A stretch of DNA of 64,000 bases from CAYLPJ01 sp964385465 (lineage in GTDB: Bacteria; Planctomycetota; Phycisphaerae; SM23-33): contig CAYLPJ010000013.1 of assembly GCA_964385465.1 (NCBI GenBank), forward strand, positions 1 through 64,000, written 5' to 3'. Shown here one piece after another: positions 59,987 to 64,000 of this stretch (within the stretch, counting starts at the first letter, position 1; every line of letters starts with the position of its first letter). Both the position numbers and the translations under genes were made by a program. Under the pieces are notes generated by a model that was not told where the DNA came from, made no database searches, and saw only the letters and a list, made by a program, of their open reading frames with translations.

Positions 59987-62257
59987 TCACGCCAGGCCGC
60001 TCTTGCGTCGTACGACCCATTCTACCGAAAGCAGAAGCAGGCACAGGAGCAAAAGCGCGGGCATGTCCCACAGGTCGCGATCCACGGGAAGGTCCGTCTT
60101 CTTCCTCGCCGACGAGATCGCCTCGGCCAGGTCGTCCGCCAGTTCGGAGGTGTCCTCGATCGGGTAATACTTCCCGCCCGCCGCGGCGGCCATGTCCGTC
60201 AGGGCGGCGTCCTTCCGCCCGGCGTCGGAGTATTCGACCAGGGGTTCGGCGACCTCGAAGGCGGCCTCGGCAGGCTCGATCTGCCAGCCGTCGACGCGCA
60301 CGGTCGCGCGATACCGCCCCTCTTCCATGGGACGGTAGCGGCACTGGTAGACGCCGGCTTCCGAGAGCGTCCAGTACATGGGCACGTCCTCGGTGTTGCC
60401 GACGGGATCGGTGACGGTGGCGACGACGCGCGCGTCGTTGACCGGACGGAGGTCCTTGCTGCGTGCGCTGGCGCGGAGGATGACCGAGTCCCCCCGGGCG
60501 TAGACGTCGGCGTCGGTCTCGACGGTCAGCCGCTCCTTGGCGCCGACGACGAGCCAGCGGATGACCTGCTTCCAGAACCGCTCGTGGAACTCATCGTCGG
60601 CCGGGCGGCTGACCTGCCAGTACCAGCTCCCGCCGGAGGAGAACGCCCCAACGCGTCCTTGCCCGTAGTTGTGGACGGCCAGGACGGTCCGGCCGCCGTC
60701 CTCGGGCGTCTGGCGGAGCAGGACGGTGGCGCCCTTTTTCGGCGGGCCGACGGGCGTCAGGCCGATCAGCGGGGGCATCCGCTCCCAGAGCATCTGCGTC
60801 TCGACCTCGTTGTCGGCCAGGCGCATGAGCGTGTGCCCGGCGCTCTCGGGCGTGGGGCGGCAGGCGAAGCGGTTGTCGCGGTAGGGCCCGTCGGCGGGGG
60901 AGATGCTCACAGGCAGCATCTTGCCCACGGGCGTGCCGGCGTATCCGCCGAGGCCGAACGAGTTGACCCCCCCGAGCATCAGCATCCCGCCGCCGCGCTC
61001 GCGGACAAACCGCTCGAGCAGGTCGAGCTGCTCGCCGCTGAACGTGCCGGCCTCGATGTCGCCGAGGATCACCGCCTTGAAGCGGAAAAGCTGGTCGGGC
61101 GTTCGCGGAAAGCCCTGTGCGAGATAGGCTTCCGAGGCGTTGGCGCCCTGGATGTAGAAGCGGTCGGAGGCCAGGCGGAGCACGCCGACGACGCGGAAGT
61201 CCCGGTCGCGGAACATGGCCCGGCGGAGGAAGCGGTACTCCATCCGCGGGCTGCCCTCGAGGTACAGTACCGGCAGGCGGTCGTCCTGGATTTCCAGGGC
61301 GAACTCCTTGAAGTTGTTGTCCACGACCTTCTCGCCCTCCGCCGGCGGGACGGCCACGCGGTAGGTCGCCGTCCCCGAACTGTGGTCGGGGGTGAAGGTC
61401 AGGCGGATGCGCTGGAGGTCGGCGGCCTCGGCCGGCTCGATGGTGCGGCTGAGCACCTTCTCCTCCCCGCGGAGCAGGTGCAGCTCGAACGGCTCGCGGA
61501 AGTCGGTGTGGCGGAGGGTTGCGTAGACGTCCACGGCCGTGTTCCGCCAGGCCTTCTTCGGCGCGAAGACGCGGGCGACCTCGTAGTCCTTCGGCGGGGA
61601 GGGGTTGCCCACGCCCACCGCGGCGAAGGCCGCCCCGCGGTTGCGGACCAGCGCCGCGGCGTCGGCCAGCGAGCCGCCGGCGTTGCGGCAGCCGTCGGTA
61701 ATCATCACCACGGCCGCCAGGGGCAGGCCGCGAAGCTCGAGGTCCGCGTCGCGGACGGAGCGGAAGACGTTGGTTGTCACGCCCTCGGGCGCCAGCCGTT
61801 CCAGGCCGCCCGCCCTGCTCGCGCCGGGGCCGAAGCCGTACAGCAGCACGCGGGACTCCTCGCCCAGGCGGTCCAGCAGCCCGCCGGCGAGCATGTCGCG
61901 GGCGGCATCCAGGCGTTGGCGCTGCCCCGACGTGGTGGGCACGTCCTCGATGCTCATGCTGCGCGAGGTGTCCACCAGCACGGCCGTGAAAATGCGGTCC
62001 TCCGGCGTGTCGAACGACCGCAGGGCGGGCCGGGCCAGGATGAAGAACACGGCCAGCAGCACGGCCAGCCGCACGGCCAGCAGGAAACGGTTTGTGCGGC
62101 GTCCGACCTTACCGCGGACCTGTCGGTAGAGGCCCCAGGCGAGCGCCCCGAAGATCACCAGCGCCAGCAGGACCAGTTCGACCGGCCAGTGGCTGAGGAA
62201 CACCAGCCGGCCGTCGCTGTAGGTTTCCGGCGCGAACTTGAGCAGCCACTCAACCAC
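59987..62257 (-). CDS. VWA-domain membrane protein with glutamine-amidotransferase-like insert
   Basis: The 756-residue protein starts at GTG 62257 with ggagg 9 bases upstream. Two N-terminal membrane helices (about 26-45, 58-77) and one C-terminal helix (about 732-748) anchor it. The VWA domain (about 85-230) keeps the MIDAS DxSxS (VDTSRSMS) and the ITDG strand. A GATase1-like domain follows (about 370-560; FKAVILGDIEAG, RFVRERGGGMLMLGG, HNYGQGRVGAFSSGGSW), then beta domains with a macroglobulin-like segment (about 590-690). This is the architecture of BatA/BatB-neighbour proteins in aerotolerance-type operons; such proteins are thought to bind partners through the MIDAS metal. It lies 3 bases after the coiled-coil gene. 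Confidence 0.85.
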   Translation of the reverse strand: MVEWLLKFAPETYSDGRLVFLSHWPVELVLLALVIFGALAWGLYRQVRGKVGRRTNRFLLAVRLAVLLAVFFILARPALRSFDTPEDRIFTAVLVDTSRSMSIEDVPTTSGQRQRLDAARDMLAGGLLDRLGEESRVLLYGFGPGASRAGGLERLAPEGVTTNVFRSVRDADLELRGLPLAAVVMITDGCRNAGGSLADAAALVRNRGAAFAAVGVGNPSPPKDYEVARVFAPKKAWRNTAVDVYATLRHTDFREPFELHLLRGEEKVLSRTIEPAEAADLQRIRLTFTPDHSSGTATYRVAVPPAEGEKVVDNNFKEFALEIQDDRLPVLYLEGSPRMEYRFLRRAMFRDRDFRVVGVLRLASDRFYIQGANASEAYLAQGFPRTPDQLFRFKAVILGDIEAGTFSGEQLDLLERFVRERGGGMLMLGGVNSFGLGGYAGTPVGKMLPVSISPADGPYRDNRFACRPTPESAGHTLMRLADNEVETQMLWERMPPLIGLTPVGPPKKGATVLLRQTPEDGGRTVLAVHNYGQGRVGAFSSGGSWYWQVSRPADDEFHERFWKQVIRWLVVGAKERLTVETDADVYARGDSVILRASARSKDLRPVNDARVVATVTDPVGNTEDVPMYWTLSEAGVYQCRYRPMEEGRYRATVRVDGWQIEPAEAAFEVAEPLVEYSDAGRKDAALTDMAAAAGGKYYPIEDTSELADDLAEAISSARKKTDLPVDRDLWDMPALLLLCLLLLSVEWVVRRKSGLA

Positions 62258-62260
62258 CCG

Positions 62261-64000
62261 TTACTGCCTCCCTCGTTTGGACAGGGCCTCGAAGTACTTG
62301 TTGACCAGCAGGCGGTATCGAGGCGGGCATTCCTCCCGCTGGGCGGCGAGGGACTGTTTGGCCTTGGTGGTGGCCTCCAGTTCGGCCTCGAGCCTGTCCG
62401 AGACGCGGGCGACGATGTCGCGCAGGCGTTTCTGGGTGTACTCGTCCGTGGCGAGCTTCTTGTCGAGGTTCTCGTCCTGGGCGATGCGGCGAAGGACGTT
62501 CACGTCCTCGTCGTCGGCGTAGTCGCGTCGGCGGACGTGGCGCTCCAGGCGGCGGACGTCGGAGGCGACTTTCTGCCCCTGCTCGCGGCGCTGCTGGGGG
62601 GACAGCGGCTCGGGTTCGGGCTTGCCTTCCTCGTCGCCTTCCTCGCCGGTCGGCTTCGGCTCGGGCTTGGCCTCGCCGTCCTCCTCCTCGCCATCGCCTT
62701 TCGGCTCGGGCTTGGCCTCGCCGTCTTCCTCGCCCTGCTCGTCGGCCTTGGCGAGTTCCTCGAGGCCTTCCTCGACCTCCTTGGCCTGGCGGACGGCCCG
62801 CTTGAGGCTCTCCTCCCGCGTGGTCGCCAGCATGTCGCCGGCCTTGCGGAGCTTGGCCAGCGTCTCGTCGAGGCCTTTCTCGGCCTTGCGCTGCTCGGCC
62901 TCTGCGGGTTTGGGCTTGAAATCGTTCAGCTCGACGACGGCGTTGGCCATCTTCTGCGCCGGGCGGGCGCGCTGCATCGTGCGGTTGGCGTCCTTGACTT
63001 CCTTGGCCGCCTCCGTCCGGGCGCTGTTGCCGGCCCAACTCTCCAGGCGCTGCATCTTCTCGGCCAGCGCCTCGGCCTTGGCCTTGGTCTTGACCTGCTC
63101 GAAGGCGACCTTCTTCATCTCCCGCTTCTGCTTGGGCGAGGCGTCGCCCTCGGCCTTGGCGGTCTTCTCGGCCTCCTCGCCGACGGTTTCGGTCCGCTGG
63201 CGAAGCCGCTGCTGCTCGCGCAGGATCCGCTCGGCGGCGTCCTCGGCGTCGGTCAGGGCGGTGGACAGCTCCTCGTACCGCTTGTCCTGGAGCTCGCCCT
63301 CGGCCTCGTTGAGCAGCTTGTCCGCCTCGGCCGCCCGGGTGAGGGCCTGCTTCGCCTCGCCTTCGTCGAGGTGCTTGGCCGCCGACCGCATCGCGGCGGA
63401 GGCGCGGTCGATCTTCTCGGCGGTCTTCTCGAACGGTTCGGCCGTCTCGGGCCGTCGCTGCAACTCCGTGGCGGTGGATTTGGCCCGGGCGGCGAGGTTC
63501 TTCTCGGTCTCGCCGAGTTTCTTCATCTCTGCCGCCTCGTCGGGCCGGGGCGGTTGGCCGTCCTCCTGCTTGCGGGCCTGCTCCTTGGCCTGCTCGAGGA
63601 CCTTCTCCTGCTCCTTGCGGATCTGCTCGACGGCCTGGCGGGCCTCGGCAGCGGCCTGGGCGCGGTCGAGGCTCTCCTCGATCTTCGCGCCGACCTGCTT
63701 TTCCAGTTCGGCCTTGGCCTCGGCGAACATCTCGTTGAGCCGGCTTTCCTCCTGCTCCTGGGGCGTCATTTCCCCGGTTGCCGGGTCCATCTTCGCCAGC
63801 ATTTCGGTATCCATGATGTCCGCGGCGATCAGCTCGGCGATCGCCAGGCGGAAGTGCGTGGACGCCTTCAGCGTGTCGTGGCCCTCCAAGGCCTTGTGGG
63901 CCTTCAGCGCGTGCTCCTGGGCCTTGCGGGCGGCCTCGATCTGCCGCTGCGTCGGGTGCTCGGGAAGGGCCGCCTCGCCGAAATCGTACACCTGACCCGT
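62261..64000 (-). CDS. Coiled-coil protein, 5' end beyond the window
   Basis: At least 579 residues are visible and the frame stays open at the window edge; the GTG at 63991 is not a likely start. The visible part is almost wholly alpha-helical, Glu/Lys/Ala-rich coiled coil. It is broken by an acidic Glu/Lys/Pro linker near its last quarter with a 15-residue repeat (GEAKPEPK type; identical 26-bp DNA copies at 62655-62680 and 62700-62725). The C-terminal 100 residues are again helical (ERHVRRRDYADDEDV, DIVARVSDRLEAELE). Similar long coiled-coil proteins, often DUF4175-like with N-terminal membrane helices, precede VWA genes in planctomycete MoxR operons. The missing N-terminus prevents assignment. 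It is the first gene seen of the long minus-strand run. Confidence 0.7.
   Translation of the reverse strand, partial: TGQVYDFGEAALPEHPTQRQIEAARKAQEHALKAHKALEGHDTLKASTHFRLAIAELIAADIMDTEMLAKMDPATGEMTPQEQEESRLNEMFAEAKAELEKQVGAKIEESLDRAQAAAEARQAVEQIRKEQEKVLEQAKEQARKQEDGQPPRPDEAAEMKKLGETEKNLAARAKSTATELQRRPETAEPFEKTAEKIDRASAAMRSAAKHLDEGEAKQALTRAAEADKLLNEAEGELQDKRYEELSTALTDAEDAAERILREQQRLRQRTETVGEEAEKTAKAEGDASPKQKREMKKVAFEQVKTKAKAEALAEKMQRLESWAGNSARTEAAKEVKDANRTMQRARPAQKMANAVVELNDFKPKPAEAEQRKAEKGLDETLAKLRKAGDMLATTREESLKRAVRQAKEVEEGLEELAKADEQGEEDGEAKPEPKGDGEEEDGEAKPEPKPTGEEGDEEGKPEPEPLSPQQRREQGQKVASDVRRLERHVRRRDYADDEDVNVLRRIAQDENLDKKLATDEYTQKRLRDIVARVSDRLEAELEATTKAKQSLAAQREECPPRYRLLVNKYFEALSKRGRQ

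Noticed and set aside
1..64000. CRISPR arrays, tRNA and rRNA genes
   Set aside because: No regularly spaced direct repeats, cloverleaf-like sequences or conserved rRNA stretches were noticed; the only dense repeats are coding RTX/PKD arrays and the palindromes near 1 kb.

Overview
The window looks like a chromosomal piece of a high-GC planctomycete, most likely of the class Phycisphaerae. The evidence is an LEPRxLL N-terminal signal and a dockerin-like C-terminus on one enormous surface protein, a formylglycine sulfatase, Tat-exported sugar enzymes, several Gfo/Idh/MocA and ThuA proteins, and a VWA/DUF4159 operon of the kind common in that phylum. No rRNA, tRNA, CRISPR array or intact transposase was recognised.

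Layout. (1) 1-3490 is an accessory patch, visibly less GC-rich than the rest. It holds a coiled-coil hypothetical gene, a doubtful ORF, a WG-repeat protein, two copies of a block resembling the leader of group II intron loci, and palindromic ggggacacacaacct repeats. (2) 3492-14581 is a carbohydrate block: sulfatase, GH38-like mannosidase, MFS transporter of the nucleoside-symporter type, two Gfo/Idh/MocA oxidoreductases and a ThuA-like protein, interrupted by minus-strand genes for an ADP-ribosylglycohydrolase-like protein and a SixA-like phosphatase. A broken AAA/DUF4143 ATPase gene follows. (3) 15000-21917 has a large secreted GH39/GH5-like glycosidase with a CBM9-like tail, a GH130 mannosylglucose phosphorylase, a secreted protein of unknown family and an UlaG-like metallo-hydrolase. 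(4) 22362-51218 is a single 9,618-residue gene. Its product reads as a secreted subtilase followed by a peptidoglycan-binding/M15-like segment, an undescribed repeated beta-rich region, RTX-type calcium repeats, FG-GAP repeats, ELWxxDGTxxGT repeats, leucine-rich repeats, a golvesin-like domain, PKD domains and a dockerin-like end. (5) 51280-51549 is a small zinc-ribbon protein. (6) 51565-64000 is one long minus-strand gene run. In transcription order it encodes a coiled-coil membrane-associated protein (cut by the window edge), a VWA/glutamine-amidotransferase-like membrane protein, a Tat-exported DUF4159 protein, a C13/caspase-like protein without its catalytic residues, a BNR/sortilin-like exported protein, a secreted TPR protein with a Lys/Pro-rich tail, and RecQ helicase.

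How the genes may work together (inference). GH38-like, GH130 and GH39-like enzymes, a sugar/nucleoside-type permease and NAD-dependent sugar oxidoreductases suggest breakdown of mannose-containing or sulfated glycans. The giant protein is a candidate cell-surface or extracellular scaffold with a proteolytic head. The last operon resembles the MoxR/VWA aerotolerance-type systems of planctomycetes. Its distinctive part is a set of exported partners, including an apparently dead protease homologue, that run almost without gaps into recQ.
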